A DNA stretch of 64,000 nt, taken from NCBI RefSeq assembly GCF_002973525.1, contig NZ_PVEN01000010.1:124001-188000 (forward strand), read 5' to 3'. The stretch comes from Paraburkholderia sp. BL21I4N1 (GTDB taxonomy: Bacteria > Pseudomonadota > Gammaproteobacteria > Burkholderiales > Burkholderiaceae). The translations under genes were made by a program, and so were the position numbers. The first letter of the stretch is position 1, and every line of letters begins with the position of its first letter. The notes under the pieces are model-generated. The model did not search any database, was not told the DNA's origin, and saw only the letters and a program-made list of their open reading frames with translations. Shown piece after piece: positions 1 to 9,002 of the stretch.

Positions 1-442
1 TAAATAAATTGTAAGAATAATGATTGCCCGGGTATTCGGCGGCCATTTGAAGGATTTCGTATCGAAACCGTGGATATCCGATATACGGTCGGAAGTGACG
101 CCTAGGAAGCTGTGCGCGAGGCGGCGATTATTTTCAGTTAGGACGAAGCTGCACAACCGGTCGGATTATTCGGATTATCTTGGCGGGAAGCTTACGGCGA
201 CGCCGTCTGCGCCGGCTCGCCAGCGACGTGGCTGTGCGGCACATGCCGCGGACAGTCGGCGCGGAAATTAGTTGTATCAGCCTACGCCCGGCGCCTGATT
301 TTGCCCGGCTATTCGATTCGTCGCGCATATAAAGATGCCGGATTTCATCCGTTTGACATTTCCATGGAGTTGACGCATTTGTTCGCGGACAATTGATCTG
401 TAGAATCGCGAGATTCGGGTTGAGAATTGAGTCGGGGGCGGT
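1..442. other. Upstream region of vgrG, no gene supported
   Basis: Mixed-composition stretch with an AT-rich left edge. The short open frames on either strand lack a convincing ribosome-binding site or recognisable protein. A weak promoter-like pair, TTGTTC at 379-384 and TAGAAT at 401-406 with 16 bp between them, lies about 35 bp before vgrG. A G-rich stretch just before 443 can serve as its ribosome-binding site. Confidence 0.4.
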
Positions 443-3289
443 ATGGATACCCAGAACATAATCGGGGCGATAAGGGGTGGTCTGTCGCAGCAGGACCGCC
501 TTATTAAACTCGACACTCCAGCAGGCAATAATGTCTTGCTTCCACAGCGGGCGATCGGGCGCTCGCGGATCGGGCGCGATTTCACGTGGACCGTCGACGT
601 CGTTTCTACGTCCGGCGATGTCGCGCTAAAGACGCTGATCGCCCAGCCGGTGACGCTATGGATCCAGCAATCGGACCGTTCCTATCACCCGCATCACGGT
701 TATGTACACACGGCCCGGCGCCTTGGCGCGGACGGTGGGCTGACTTCGTACCAGCTAGGCTACGCGTCGTGGATGCATTTCCTTCGCTTTCGCCGCGACC
801 AGAAGTACTGGCAGGACACGGCGGCCGACGAGATCATCTCGGACGTCTTCAACCAGCACCCGCAGGCGCAGGGCATGTTCCGCTTCGCACTCTCCCAGCC
901 GCTGCCGACCCGCTCGTACTGCCGCCAGGAAGAGACCGACTGGAATTTCGTGCACCGGTTGATGGAGTCCGAAGGTTTGTACGGATTCTGGCAACAGGCT
1001 GACGACGGCAAGTCGCACACGCTGGTGATTACCGATCGCCTTGAGACGCTCGTGCCGATGTCACCGGAGCAGGTGAATTTCTATCGTGCGGGAACGGGCA
1101 GCGAAACGGATGCGCTGGTGCAGTGGTCGGGCACGCGCACGCTGCAATCGGCATTACTGTCGACACGCACCTTCGACTATAAAAATCCGTCGACGCCGTT
1201 CAATCCGAAGGCGACCAGTGTGCCCACCATAGCGAACCAGGGTTCGCTGCCGTCCCAGATGGAGGTGTATGAATACACGGGCGGCTATACCTATCTGGAG
1301 CAGACGCGCGGCGACCATCTTTCAAAGATCCGCATGGAGGAATGGGAGTCGCGGGCCAAACGCTTTCACGGTGAGGGCGGGTTGCGCGCGATCGACGCTG
1401 GCGTGCGGTTCACCATTGCCGGGCACCCGGAGCATGATCAGGATCCGGCGGGGCAGCGCGAATTCGCGGCAATCGCGGTCGAGTGGACGATCGGCAACAA
1501 CCTGCCGCTGTCCGGGCACGAAGTCAACTTTCCGCACAGCCTGCAGAGCGAACTTGCACGGGCACAGGCGGCCGATTCGGGTGACACGTTCAGCGTGTCT
1601 CACGCCGACGGATCGACGGGTTTTTATCACGTCGAGGTCGAGGCGCAACGCACCGCCGTGCCTTATCGCAGTCCATTCGAACACCACAAGCCGGACGCGA
1701 AGCTGGAGACCGCAATCGTGGTCGGCCCGAACGGGGCCGAAGCGTATACCGACGAACTGAACCGGATCAAGGTGATGTTCGTCTGGGACCGGATCAATCA
1801 GGGCGATGAGCGTGCGTCATGCTGGGTGCGCGTGGTGCAGTCGGATACGGGTGATGGCTACGGCTCGGTGCACACGCCGCGGGCAGGAGAGGAGTTGCTG
1901 ATCGGCTACGTCGGCAATGATATCGATCGGCCAATCGCCTTGCATCGCGTCTACAACGGCGAGGCGAAACCGCAGTGGCATTCGAACGGTTTGCTGTCAG
2001 GTTACCGGTCGAAGGAGTTCTCGGGCGACGGTTTCAACCAGATGGTGATGGACGACTCGACCTCGCAGAATCGCGTACATCTATACAGCTCCAGCACGAA
2101 TGCGCAGTTACACCTAGGGTATCTGATCGACCAGAGCGGCAATACACGCGGTGGTTATCTCGGCAGCGGCTTCGACCTGAGTTCGGACGCGTACGGCGCG
2201 TTGCGTGCGGGCCGCGGACTATACGTGACGACACATCCTGTCGCCAGTCAGCCGCTCGACGCGCGTGCGGCCAGCAACCAGCTTGCCGGTTCGGCGGGCG
2301 TGCTCGACGCGGCGTCGCAGGCAAGCGAAGCCTCGCAGGCTGAAAGCCTGAAGGACGGGCAGGATGCGCTGAAGGGTTTTGTCAACGCGACGCAGCACAG
2401 TGCGTCGGGGACGACCGGTGGCGGGGCGACGGCCGGCGGCGGCACGGGCAACGCTGGTGCGTTCTCGCAACCGGTGATGCTGTTTGCCGCGCCGGCGGGC
2501 ATCGCAATGTCAACGCAAAAATCCGCGCATGTTGCGGCCGACCAGCACATCAACCTGGTGAGCGGGCAGAGCGCGCACATCGCGGCGGGCAAATCGCTGG
2601 TCGCGAGTATCACGAACCGGCTGAGCCTGTTCGTGCAGAACGCGGGCATGAAGCTGTTCGCGGCGAAAGGGAAGGTGGAAGTGCAGGCGCATGCGGACAA
2701 CGTCGAGTTGACCGCGCAGAAGTCTTTGCTGCTGGTCTCGGCGACGGAGCAGATAAAGGCGGCCGCGCAGCAGGAGATACTGCTAACGTCCGGGGGTGGA
2801 TATATACGCATCAAGGGCGGCAACATCGAGATCCATGCGCCGGGCAAAATCGATATCAAGGGGGCACAACATTCGTTCAGCGGACCGACGCGAATGGATG
2901 TGACCAACCCCGCGTTCAAGGATATGCCGACGCGCAGGCTGATGCTGAACACCATGGCTTCCCCGTCCGCTACGAACGTTGTGCCTGCGGGGATGCCATA
3001 CAAGCTGTTCGCGGATGGTGCGCTAGTGAAGCAGGGAGTGTTCGACAAGACTGGCCAGTTGCCTATCGATCATCACGTCACGACCCAGCAGTACACGCTG
3101 GAAATGGCCAACGGCGACAAGCATGAGATTCCGGTTCCGGGTGAATACCGGGACCCGGTCAATGGGGCGCTCGCGAACCAGGGGTTCCGGTTTCATGAAG
3201 CCCAGCCCGACGGCGACACGCCAGCGCCCGAGCGCGCGGTGCACCGGCAGTACTACAACGATTTTCTCAATCCTTCTCTGGACGCGTAA
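443..3289 (+). CDS. vgrG: Type VI secretion spike protein VgrG with C-terminal extension
   Basis: This 948-residue protein forms the trimeric spike at the tip of the T6SS tube. Roughly residues 1-370 match the gp27-like part, and residues 430-500 the gp5-like OB fold (INQGDERASCWVRVVQ). Residues 675-815 are a DUF2345-type beta-helix rich in alternating hydrophobic residues (HINLVSGQSAHIAAGKS). A further 130 residues follow (816-948), which is longer than the bare gp27-gp5-DUF2345 form and probably docks cargo. Only 3 bases separate the stop from the effector gene, so the two are almost surely co-transcribed. The core secretion genes are not in this window, so this is an orphan vgrG island. 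Family assignment is secure; the docking role of the tail is inference. Confidence 0.96.
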   Translation: MDTQNIIGAIRGGLSQQDRLIKLDTPAGNNVLLPQRAIGRSRIGRDFTWTVDVVSTSGDVALKTLIAQPVTLWIQQSDRSYHPHHGYVHTARRLGADGGLTSYQLGYASWMHFLRFRRDQKYWQDTAADEIISDVFNQHPQAQGMFRFALSQPLPTRSYCRQEETDWNFVHRLMESEGLYGFWQQADDGKSHTLVITDRLETLVPMSPEQVNFYRAGTGSETDALVQWSGTRTLQSALLSTRTFDYKNPSTPFNPKATSVPTIANQGSLPSQMEVYEYTGGYTYLEQTRGDHLSKIRMEEWESRAKRFHGEGGLRAIDAGVRFTIAGHPEHDQDPAGQREFAAIAVEWTIGNNLPLSGHEVNFPHSLQSELARAQAADSGDTFSVSHADGSTGFYHVEVEAQRTAVPYRSPFEHHKPDAKLETAIVVGPNGAEAYTDELNRIKVMFVWDRINQGDERASCWVRVVQSDTGDGYGSVHTPRAGEELLIGYVGNDIDRPIALHRVYNGEAKPQWHSNGLLSGYRSKEFSGDGFNQMVMDDSTSQNRVHLYSSSTNAQLHLGYLIDQSGNTRGGYLGSGFDLSSDAYGALRAGRGLYVTTHPVASQPLDARAASNQLAGSAGVLDAASQASEASQAESLKDGQDALKGFVNATQHSASGTTGGGATAGGGTGNAGAFSQPVMLFAAPAGIAMSTQKSAHVAADQHINLVSGQSAHIAAGKSLVASITNRLSLFVQNAGMKLFAAKGKVEVQAHADNVELTAQKSLLLVSATEQIKAAAQQEILLTSGGGYIRIKGGNIEIHAPGKIDIKGAQHSFSGPTRMDVTNPAFKDMPTRRLMLNTMASPSATNVVPAGMPYKLFADGALVKQGVFDKTGQLPIDHHVTTQQYTLEMANGDKHEIPVPGEYRDPVNGALANQGFRFHEAQPDGDTPAPERAVHRQYYNDFLNPSLDA

Positions 3290-3292
3290 GTT

Positions 3293-5341
3293 ATGGCAGC
3301 ATCAAATATGACGTGTACCACACCGATCGCGCTGAATCAGACGAACACCGGCACGATTGCGATGAAGTGGTTTGTGGATAAAGCCGAATATCCCGCCACC
3401 TATGGAACCTATCAGTACCTGATAAATGGCGAGGCGGCATTTGGCGCTGTCTACGATGCCATCGCGAAGGCCACGAAAACCGTCGACATTATCTGCTGGG
3501 GTTTCCAGCCATCAATGTATTTCAAGCGCGGCAAAGAGCGCGCGTTGCGCATTGGCGAACTGCTCCGGAAATTGGACGCCACGGACAAGGTCAAGGTACG
3601 GCTATTGTGCTGGCACGATCCTCTTTATATCGCCGCATTGAGCGAAAACAACATGCCTGGTTACGACGGTACGACGGACGTCAAAGGTGTCCTTCCAGGT
3701 CGGGTTTCCGAAATGGTGTCCCAGCTCACAACGTTATATTCGGCGGACTATCAGACGAAGGAAGAGCTGGCTTTTGATAGCGCCTGGTATCGCGGCGCGA
3801 ATATGAACAACGTCACGAAGTTCAGCGCGGTCAAAGCCGCCACGCCGATGGGTCTATGGACAACTTATAACGGTGCCTACAATCAGCGGTACCATAAAGA
3901 GGACGCGTTCAAGAATCTCGAGTTCGCTACCCGGACCTTTAGTGTGAGCGAGCGTTCCGAAATCTTCGGCCGGCTGAGAAGCTATGAAAAAGCGCAGGGG
4001 TACGATCCCCGTTTGATAGCGGGAAATACGCAGGGGATGGTTGCCGAGCCTACGCATCACCAGAAAATGGTGCTGATTGATTACGAAGACCCGGATCTTG
4101 CCGTTGGCTTCGTGATGGGCCATAACATGCTCGACCAGTACTGGGATACGAGCCGGCACGACTTCAAGCCCGCGGCGTCGCCCTCCGCCGGACGCAACGG
4201 ACCCTCCCCGTGGCAGGACATCTCAGGGCGCCTTACCGGCCCTGTCCTCCAGTATCTGAACGATAACTTTTGCACCGCGTGGGACGACGCGACAGGCAAA
4301 GATCTGGCCAAATCCAGGTCGCATGTCGACCCTTGCAGCCTGAAAATGCGAGACGATAATGACAACACGAAGCTCATGGCGCAGGTGTTGCGCACGCAGT
4401 CGCAGAAGGGCAAGGAAGACATCGGGCGGATGTATCTGCAGGCGGTGAACAATGCGACGCAGTACATCTTTTTCCAGAACCAGTATTTCCGCTGGCAAGA
4501 GCTTGGGGACAAGATAAGGAGTGTCGCGAAAAGTCACGTCGCCGGGGGGCGGGATCCAGGCAAACACGGCCCGATCTATCTGTTCGTCATCACGAACTCG
4601 AGTACTGCCGCGGTCGGGAACGGCACAGTCGCGACATACCAGATGCTCGACTCTCTGGGCTACGGCAATTCCATGCCAGGTGTAGCCCAGCTGGAGAGGG
4701 CGCCGGACCTAGCCGCGCAGCAAAAGGCATTGGAAGCGCAACTTGCACAGCAGCAGGCAGCCGCACAGAGAATTCAGTCCACGCCTGCCAGCCCTTTCGA
4801 TGGTTCAGCCATGAGCCTCGCGTCGGCCTACCAGCAGAATCAGATGGACCAACTGGAGACTCAAGAGAAGATTGGCGACATAAAGAACAAGATAGCGGCG
4901 AATGAGCACATCAGTGCGGATGCCCCGCCGACGCCGGTAGAGGGGCTAAAGATTCAGATCTGCACATTGGTTGCACCAGATTCGCCCGGAGGCAATTGGG
5001 CCGACGTGTACGTGCACGCGAAGGTAATGACCATCGATGATGCTTTCGTGACGCAAGGCTCTGCAAACATCAACACCCGGAGTATGAAGGTGGACAGTGA
5101 GTTGAATTTCTGTAGCGAGAACGGTGATGTCGCACGGAACTTACGGCTGGATTTGTTCAAATTGCACACCGCTGACCGACAAGGGAACCCTCGGGCGGAT
5201 CTGGAAAATCCCACGGATGCGTTCAACGCGTGGAGTCAGATTATCGAGCGGAATAAGGCGAGAAAGTACAAAAGGGACACGCCCGTAGCTTCGTTGATCG
5301 CTTTCTTGCGAGTCGAGAATGATCGCTCTTTCAAAGATTGA
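3293..5341 (+). CDS. T6SS phospholipase D-type lipase effector (Tle5-like)
   Basis: A 682-residue phospholipase D superfamily protein with both catalytic HxK(x)4D motifs: HQKMVLID near residue 255 followed by GHN, and HAKVMTID near residue 574 followed by GSANIN. Each half supplies one motif to the active site. Residues about 466-540, between the halves, are Gln/Ala-rich and probably coiled coil. There is no signal peptide, as expected for cargo injected by the secretion apparatus. Position directly after vgrG and before a Sel1-repeat lipoprotein matches the known Tle5/PldA-PldB effectors, which hydrolyse phospholipids of target membranes and are neutralised by periplasmic Sel1-type immunity proteins. 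The effector role is inferred from motif plus context; substrate preference cannot be read from sequence. Confidence 0.88.
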   Translation: MAASNMTCTTPIALNQTNTGTIAMKWFVDKAEYPATYGTYQYLINGEAAFGAVYDAIAKATKTVDIICWGFQPSMYFKRGKERALRIGELLRKLDATDKVKVRLLCWHDPLYIAALSENNMPGYDGTTDVKGVLPGRVSEMVSQLTTLYSADYQTKEELAFDSAWYRGANMNNVTKFSAVKAATPMGLWTTYNGAYNQRYHKEDAFKNLEFATRTFSVSERSEIFGRLRSYEKAQGYDPRLIAGNTQGMVAEPTHHQKMVLIDYEDPDLAVGFVMGHNMLDQYWDTSRHDFKPAASPSAGRNGPSPWQDISGRLTGPVLQYLNDNFCTAWDDATGKDLAKSRSHVDPCSLKMRDDNDNTKLMAQVLRTQSQKGKEDIGRMYLQAVNNATQYIFFQNQYFRWQELGDKIRSVAKSHVAGGRDPGKHGPIYLFVITNSSTAAVGNGTVATYQMLDSLGYGNSMPGVAQLERAPDLAAQQKALEAQLAQQQAAAQRIQSTPASPFDGSAMSLASAYQQNQMDQLETQEKIGDIKNKIAANEHISADAPPTPVEGLKIQICTLVAPDSPGGNWADVYVHAKVMTIDDAFVTQGSANINTRSMKVDSELNFCSENGDVARNLRLDLFKLHTADRQGNPRADLENPTDAFNAWSQIIERNKARKYKRDTPVASLIAFLRVENDRSFKD

Positions 5342-5344
5342 CCG

Positions 5345-6652
5345 ATGAACAGATATATCCTGATGGCTTCAATTGTTTTTGTTGTCTGCGCTTGTACCAA
5401 AAAGGAAACTGCAGTGACCCAGCTACCTGACATGAGCGCTGTGCGTGCCAATCTCGCGTTCACCTGCACGCATGAGTCCGATCATCTGCCGCCACTCGAC
5501 CCCAAGGCAGACAGCCTTTTCCGGTACGCTCGCTATCTGCAGAAAAGAGACGGACCCAAGGATTTTGACGATATTCTGCGGTACTACCGGATCGCAGCTG
5601 CATATGGGCACTACAAGGCTAATGAGAACGCCCAGTTGCTGATCTCGCAGGGGCTCGCTCACTCTCCTGAAGGATCGAAAGAGGTTGTAGACCTTGCCGC
5701 GAGACTGGTAGAACAGGGGATACCTGGCGGGTACTACGATATTGGTTACTACCTTGAAACAGGTTACGGCCTGAAAGAGGACGCAGAAACGTCGCTGCGC
5801 TATTTCCGTAAGGCGGCCGATCTGGGCAGCCCCGAAGCGCAGTATCGCATCGGTGAGTTGTTGGCACCGATGGATAAGGCGCCTGCGATTGCGAAGCAGA
5901 TGCGCCAGTGCGCGACTGACCAGAGTTATGGGAAAGCTGCGGGCACGTTAGGTGTCGACCTACAGGATGATGGATTTTATCCGGAAGCCATTAAAACTTT
6001 CCAGAAGGGGGTGGAGGCGGGGAATAGGCTATCGGCTTCCTTTCTTGAGTCCGGTTTCAAGGGGCCTCCGAAGAGCGATGAGTTGACTTACCTCGCGCTG
6101 CCCGAAGATCCGGAGCGCGTGCGGCGCTATAGGGCAATCGGTGACTTCATCGATAGCAACGAAAGCCGTAACCCCAAGGTGCCCGACGTCGACAAGATCG
6201 TGCCGTTGCCGCCGGCGAAGCTGCCGCCGTGGGACGGCACCTTCCAGTGGCAGAAGGATCAGGACGCAGCGGTGCCGCCGTCTCAGCCTTCCGACGAACT
6301 CATTGATCAGATGGCGAAAGCCAAGAACCTCGACCCCGCGACCGGTTTGCCGCTGGCTGCCTCGTCCAGCAAGACGTCACTGGAGGATCAGCCCGCGACC
6401 GTCATATCGCGATCGCCGATCGGTACAGTCGCCACCACAGGCGAACAATGCCCGGAAGACGGCGTGTGGTGCGCAAAGCTCGGCAAAGGTCAGGCGGGCG
6501 ACGGTCAGCGGCGCTTCCTGAAAGGCGACGTATTACCGTCGCTCATTGTGCATGAGCCGCGCAAAGTTGCTTTACTGGATCAGATCTTGGAGCCACGTCA
6601 GCAGATGAAAAAAGTGCAGTGGGAACTGATCGGGTATCTCGACCCAGTCTGA
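5345..6652 (+). CDS. Sel1-repeat lipoprotein, probable immunity protein to the PLD effector
   Basis: A 435-residue lipoprotein. The N-terminus has a short hydrophobic signal ending in VCAC, a lipobox-like site with Cys as the mature first residue. Residues about 45-190 contain Sel1/TPR-like helical repeats (for example SLRYFRKAADLGSPEAQYRI). The C-terminal half is Pro-rich and then forms a separate domain with a CPEDGVWCAK cysteine pair; it may correspond to the DUF6396-type region found in similar proteins. It starts three bases after the effector stop, implying coupled expression. Tle5b effectors are protected by Sel1-repeat proteins in the periplasm, so immunity is the most economical role. 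It is longer than a simple Sel1 protein, so a second function of the tail is possible. Confidence 0.8.
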   Translation: MNRYILMASIVFVVCACTKKETAVTQLPDMSAVRANLAFTCTHESDHLPPLDPKADSLFRYARYLQKRDGPKDFDDILRYYRIAAAYGHYKANENAQLLISQGLAHSPEGSKEVVDLAARLVEQGIPGGYYDIGYYLETGYGLKEDAETSLRYFRKAADLGSPEAQYRIGELLAPMDKAPAIAKQMRQCATDQSYGKAAGTLGVDLQDDGFYPEAIKTFQKGVEAGNRLSASFLESGFKGPPKSDELTYLALPEDPERVRRYRAIGDFIDSNESRNPKVPDVDKIVPLPPAKLPPWDGTFQWQKDQDAAVPPSQPSDELIDQMAKAKNLDPATGLPLAASSSKTSLEDQPATVISRSPIGTVATTGEQCPEDGVWCAKLGKGQAGDGQRRFLKGDVLPSLIVHEPRKVALLDQILEPRQQMKKVQWELIGYLDPV

Positions 6653-6954
6653 CCTTTAGTGCGGAAGGAGTTAGCCATCAGCATGCAACGCTAGATGATC
6701 CCACGGCCCACGGAACGGTGCTGGCGCGATCGACCACGCTAGTACTCAACGATCGTGCGATCGCCCAGGAGGGTGACGACGTGTCGTGTCCCGCGTGCAA
6801 TTCGATCGGCAAGATCCAGTGCGACGGCCCGCGCGTTACGATGTCAGGCCCGAACGGTCGACGAGTGGCATTGAGCGATGACCTGTGTATTTGCCAGTGC
6901 AGCCCGCCGCCGAAGCTGGTCGCGTCCCAGAATTCAATGTCAGTCGGAACTTGA
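6619..6954 (+). CDS. PAAR-domain T6SS tip protein, start disrupted or non-standard
   Basis: The frame encodes a PAAR-type protein: DPTAHGTVLARS, DRAIAQEGDDVSCPAC and SGPNGRRVALSDD are its typical elements, and it ends with cysteine-containing ICQCSPPP. PAAR proteins sharpen the VgrG spike and often link it to effectors. The start is problematic. The frame is open back to a GTG at 6619, inside the preceding gene. A well-placed ATG at 6683, with GGAAGGAG at 6663-6670, is in another frame and meets TAG after three codons (6692-6694). Loss of a single base between 6686 and 6694 would account for this, so the gene may be a recent frameshift mutant. Otherwise translation uses the upstream GTG through overlap with the immunity gene. 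Confidence 0.75.
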   Translation: MGTDRVSRPSLTFSAEGVSHQHATLDDPTAHGTVLARSTTLVLNDRAIAQEGDDVSCPACNSIGKIQCDGPRVTMSGPNGRRVALSDDLCICQCSPPPKLVASQNSMSVGT

Positions 6955-7167
6955 ATTAGATGAAGGCGGCCGATTGTGGTAATGATTTCTTGTAGAGGAA
7001 GGATTTGCCATTGAGGGGGAATGTAGAGTTACATGATCAGTCGGGATCATTGACGAGACCCACGTTTCTGTCGTTGTGCTGCCAGAAGCGGTAAGTCGGC
7101 CTTGATATGGAAATCGTCGATAATCTTCCGCAGCAAAGGTAAAGCAACTCAGGAAAAATTTCACGAC

Positions 7168-7494
7168 ATGAATTTCGCCGGTGTTATGCACATTTTCGAG
7201 GTGCTTATCGCTCTAGCCCTGATCGGTCTGGTAGCCTGCGGCTTCATGCAGAGCAAAATCGCCGCTAAACTGCAGAGAGACTATCCGGCAGAGCGCGCGC
7301 GCCTCGGGGATGACGGTAAATTCAACTACGCGCCGATTGTCTGGCTGGTGAGTGGTGACTATAGATCACTGAACGACCCACAAATTGATAACTGGGCGCG
7401 CGTAGCAAGGGCGTCACTGCTTGTCGGTGCGTTAGCCTCACTGGTGTTTTTCGTGCTGCTCGCGTACGGGCGATATCGCGCGCACTCAATGTAA
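7168..7494 (+). CDS. Small membrane protein with two transmembrane segments
   Basis: A 108-residue protein of unknown function. It has one transmembrane helix near the N-terminus (residues about 7-27, FEVLIALALIGLVACGF), a hydrophilic middle with YPAERARLGDDGK and GDYRSLNDP, and a second helix (about 82-102, LLVGALASLVFFVLLAYG). The layout and the length of the soluble loop resemble the UspB type of stress membrane protein, but sequence similarity is weak and I do not assign it. I chose the ATG at 7168 because upstream in-frame codons do not look coding. It lies about 210 bases after the PAAR gene, so membership of the T6SS island is uncertain. Confidence 0.6.
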   Translation: MNFAGVMHIFEVLIALALIGLVACGFMQSKIAAKLQRDYPAERARLGDDGKFNYAPIVWLVSGDYRSLNDPQIDNWARVARASLLVGALASLVFFVLLAYGRYRAHSM

Positions 7495-7644
7495 GTAACC
7501 GCTTGTCGTCGAATTGACGACCGGCTCCGGGTCGAACTGGGCCGAGTTCGGCCCACAACTGCTTTTCGACGCTATGGCAGGTTACTCTTCCAAAGTGGCC
7601 GTTGATACAACACGAGGTTGCGTTACAACGTCATTTGAATTTGC

Positions 7645-8379
7645 TTAAACGATTCCGAACCCGCCTAAGATATCCCAGGTCACATGTTCCAGGATGCCTG
7701 CGCGAATATTGCCACGCAACGCAGCGATTATTCCCATCACGAGACCGTAACGTACGATGCTGAGAACCGCTATAGGACCCTGATATCCGTGCCCGATTCC
7801 GAACAAAATCGCTTGGGCCAGGATGGCGATCCATACTCTACCCGTGATGCTGGTAAGTTGACGTTGCAGATACCCACGAAACACAACTTCTTCGCACACG
7901 CCGGCGCTAAACGAGAGGCATATCCATAAAGCCACGGCAAGTGCGCCAACTGGCAATGTCGGCAGTAGCGGATTGCTCGGCTGCTCACCGTGTTGTAGCA
8001 GGCCGACAATGCCCAGGTTAGACACATAGTCGATGGCGAAAGCTAGAGCGGCATAGACGACGTCTTTTCCGAATTCCCTGAGCGTCAACTGACGGAACTC
8101 GAAAAACTCGAGGATAGAACGCCGGTACTTACGCATACCTTTGTAGACAAAGCGGACCCATAACCATTCCATGCCGATCATAAACACATAAAAAATGTGC
8201 AACTGATTCGGCGTAGTGGCAGCATCTGCCGATGTATGCGTAGCGTTGAGTGCACTGACCACGGTCAGGATCACGCAGATAGCGATGAAATGAAGCGTGT
8301 GCTTGTATGAAGCCAGCAGAGCGCGTGGAGTGCTTGCCTGCTTATCGGATTCCAGATCAACGCTCGCAAGATTCTTCAT
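7645..8379 (-). CDS. CPBP-family intramembrane metalloprotease (CAAX/Abi type)
   Basis: A 244-residue polytopic membrane protein of the CPBP (CAAX protease and bacteriocin-processing) family. The three signature motifs are visible in order: EEVVFRGYLQ (the paired glutamates and arginine), FGIGHGYQG (the conserved histidine), and EHVTWDILGG (histidine plus aspartate). Members are intramembrane proteases; some process prenylated or peptide substrates and some give bacteriocin self-immunity. It is read leftward 44 bases downstream of a TetR regulator and probably forms an operon with it. About 3.5 kb away lies a bacteriocin-like gene, but nothing in the sequence proves a link. Confidence 0.88.
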   Translation of the reverse strand: MKNLASVDLESDKQASTPRALLASYKHTLHFIAICVILTVVSALNATHTSADAATTPNQLHIFYVFMIGMEWLWVRFVYKGMRKYRRSILEFFEFRQLTLREFGKDVVYAALAFAIDYVSNLGIVGLLQHGEQPSNPLLPTLPVGALAVALWICLSFSAGVCEEVVFRGYLQRQLTSITGRVWIAILAQAILFGIGHGYQGPIAVLSIVRYGLVMGIIAALRGNIRAGILEHVTWDILGGFGIV

Positions 8380-8423
8380 GCAGTCACTCGCTTTTCATCG
8401 TTAAGGGCAGATAGCTCGGGTTT

Positions 8424-8966
8424 CTATTTGCCATCGGTATGGCCTAACAACGATGCAAAGACCTCAAGCGCCGCAGTGGTGCGGGTTAGGTCCCCCGTGC
8501 TCAGGTATTCCAGCATCAAGCCATCAATCACGGCGACGCAGAGCGTGGCCGTAACGCGTCGCTTTGGCGACGGTGGTAGCGTGCTTTCGACAAAGTCCAA
8601 CCAGGTTGAACTCGTCTCATCCATATAAGGCGCGTAGACAGTTGGGTTTTGCATGGCCAACACCTGCACTTCATATAGCAGGCGCACATAAGGGCTATTG
8701 TTTGCATGCGTTGACCAATGCCAGAACAACTTCAATCCGCCCTTCCCGCCAGCATCACGCATCAAGGCAGAGAACGACTGCTGCGCACGCAACCGCACTT
8801 CATCCATCACCTCGGTTATCAAGCCGTCCTTGGATCCAAAGTGAAAGATCAGTAGCCGTGCGCTGGTCCCGATCTGTTCGGCCAGCGGCCGCAGCGAGAG
8901 ATCGGCTAAGCCATGTTCAAGGAGATACGCCAGAGCCTTGTCGCGAAGGGTTTCCTTTCTGTTCAT
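8424..8966 (-). CDS. TetR/AcrR-family transcriptional regulator
   Basis: A 180-residue TetR-type repressor. The N-terminal helix-turn-helix (residues about 20-50) reads LADLSLRPLAEQIGTSARLL followed by FHFGSKDGLI, the usual TetR signature; the remainder is a helical ligand-binding and dimerisation domain. I start at the ATG at 8966 rather than the upstream in-frame codon at 9002. The family motif begins about 10 residues in from 8966, and a perfect inverted repeat (8967-8996) sits immediately upstream. That placement implies autorepression and repression of the CPBP protease gene downstream. The inducing ligand is unknown. Confidence 0.9.
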   Translation of the reverse strand: MNRKETLRDKALAYLLEHGLADLSLRPLAEQIGTSARLLIFHFGSKDGLITEVMDEVRLRAQQSFSALMRDAGGKGGLKLFWHWSTHANNSPYVRLLYEVQVLAMQNPTVYAPYMDETSSTWLDFVESTLPPSPKRRVTATLCVAVIDGLMLEYLSTGDLTRTTAALEVFASLLGHTDGK

Positions 8967-8996
8967 GAAACGAACGTTACATGAAACGTTCGTTTC
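8967..8996. promoter_or_regulatory. Perfect inverted repeat, probable TetR operator
   Basis: GAAACGAACGTT at 8967-8978 and AACGTTCGTTTC at 8985-8996 are exact reverse complements, 12 bp each with a 6-bp centre. The right edge touches the TetR start codon. TetR proteins bind such palindromes as dimers and commonly repress their own gene. Binding by this particular protein is inference. Confidence 0.75.
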
Positions 8997-9002
8997 ACTC
9001 AA

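Noticed and set aside
20..271. An 83-residue frame at the left edge
   Set aside because: No ribosome-binding site, Arg-rich low-quality sequence and no family resemblance.
7539..7554. A short GGGCCGA/TCGGCCC hairpin after the small membrane protein
   Set aside because: The loop is only two bases and there is no T tract, so a terminator call is not supported.
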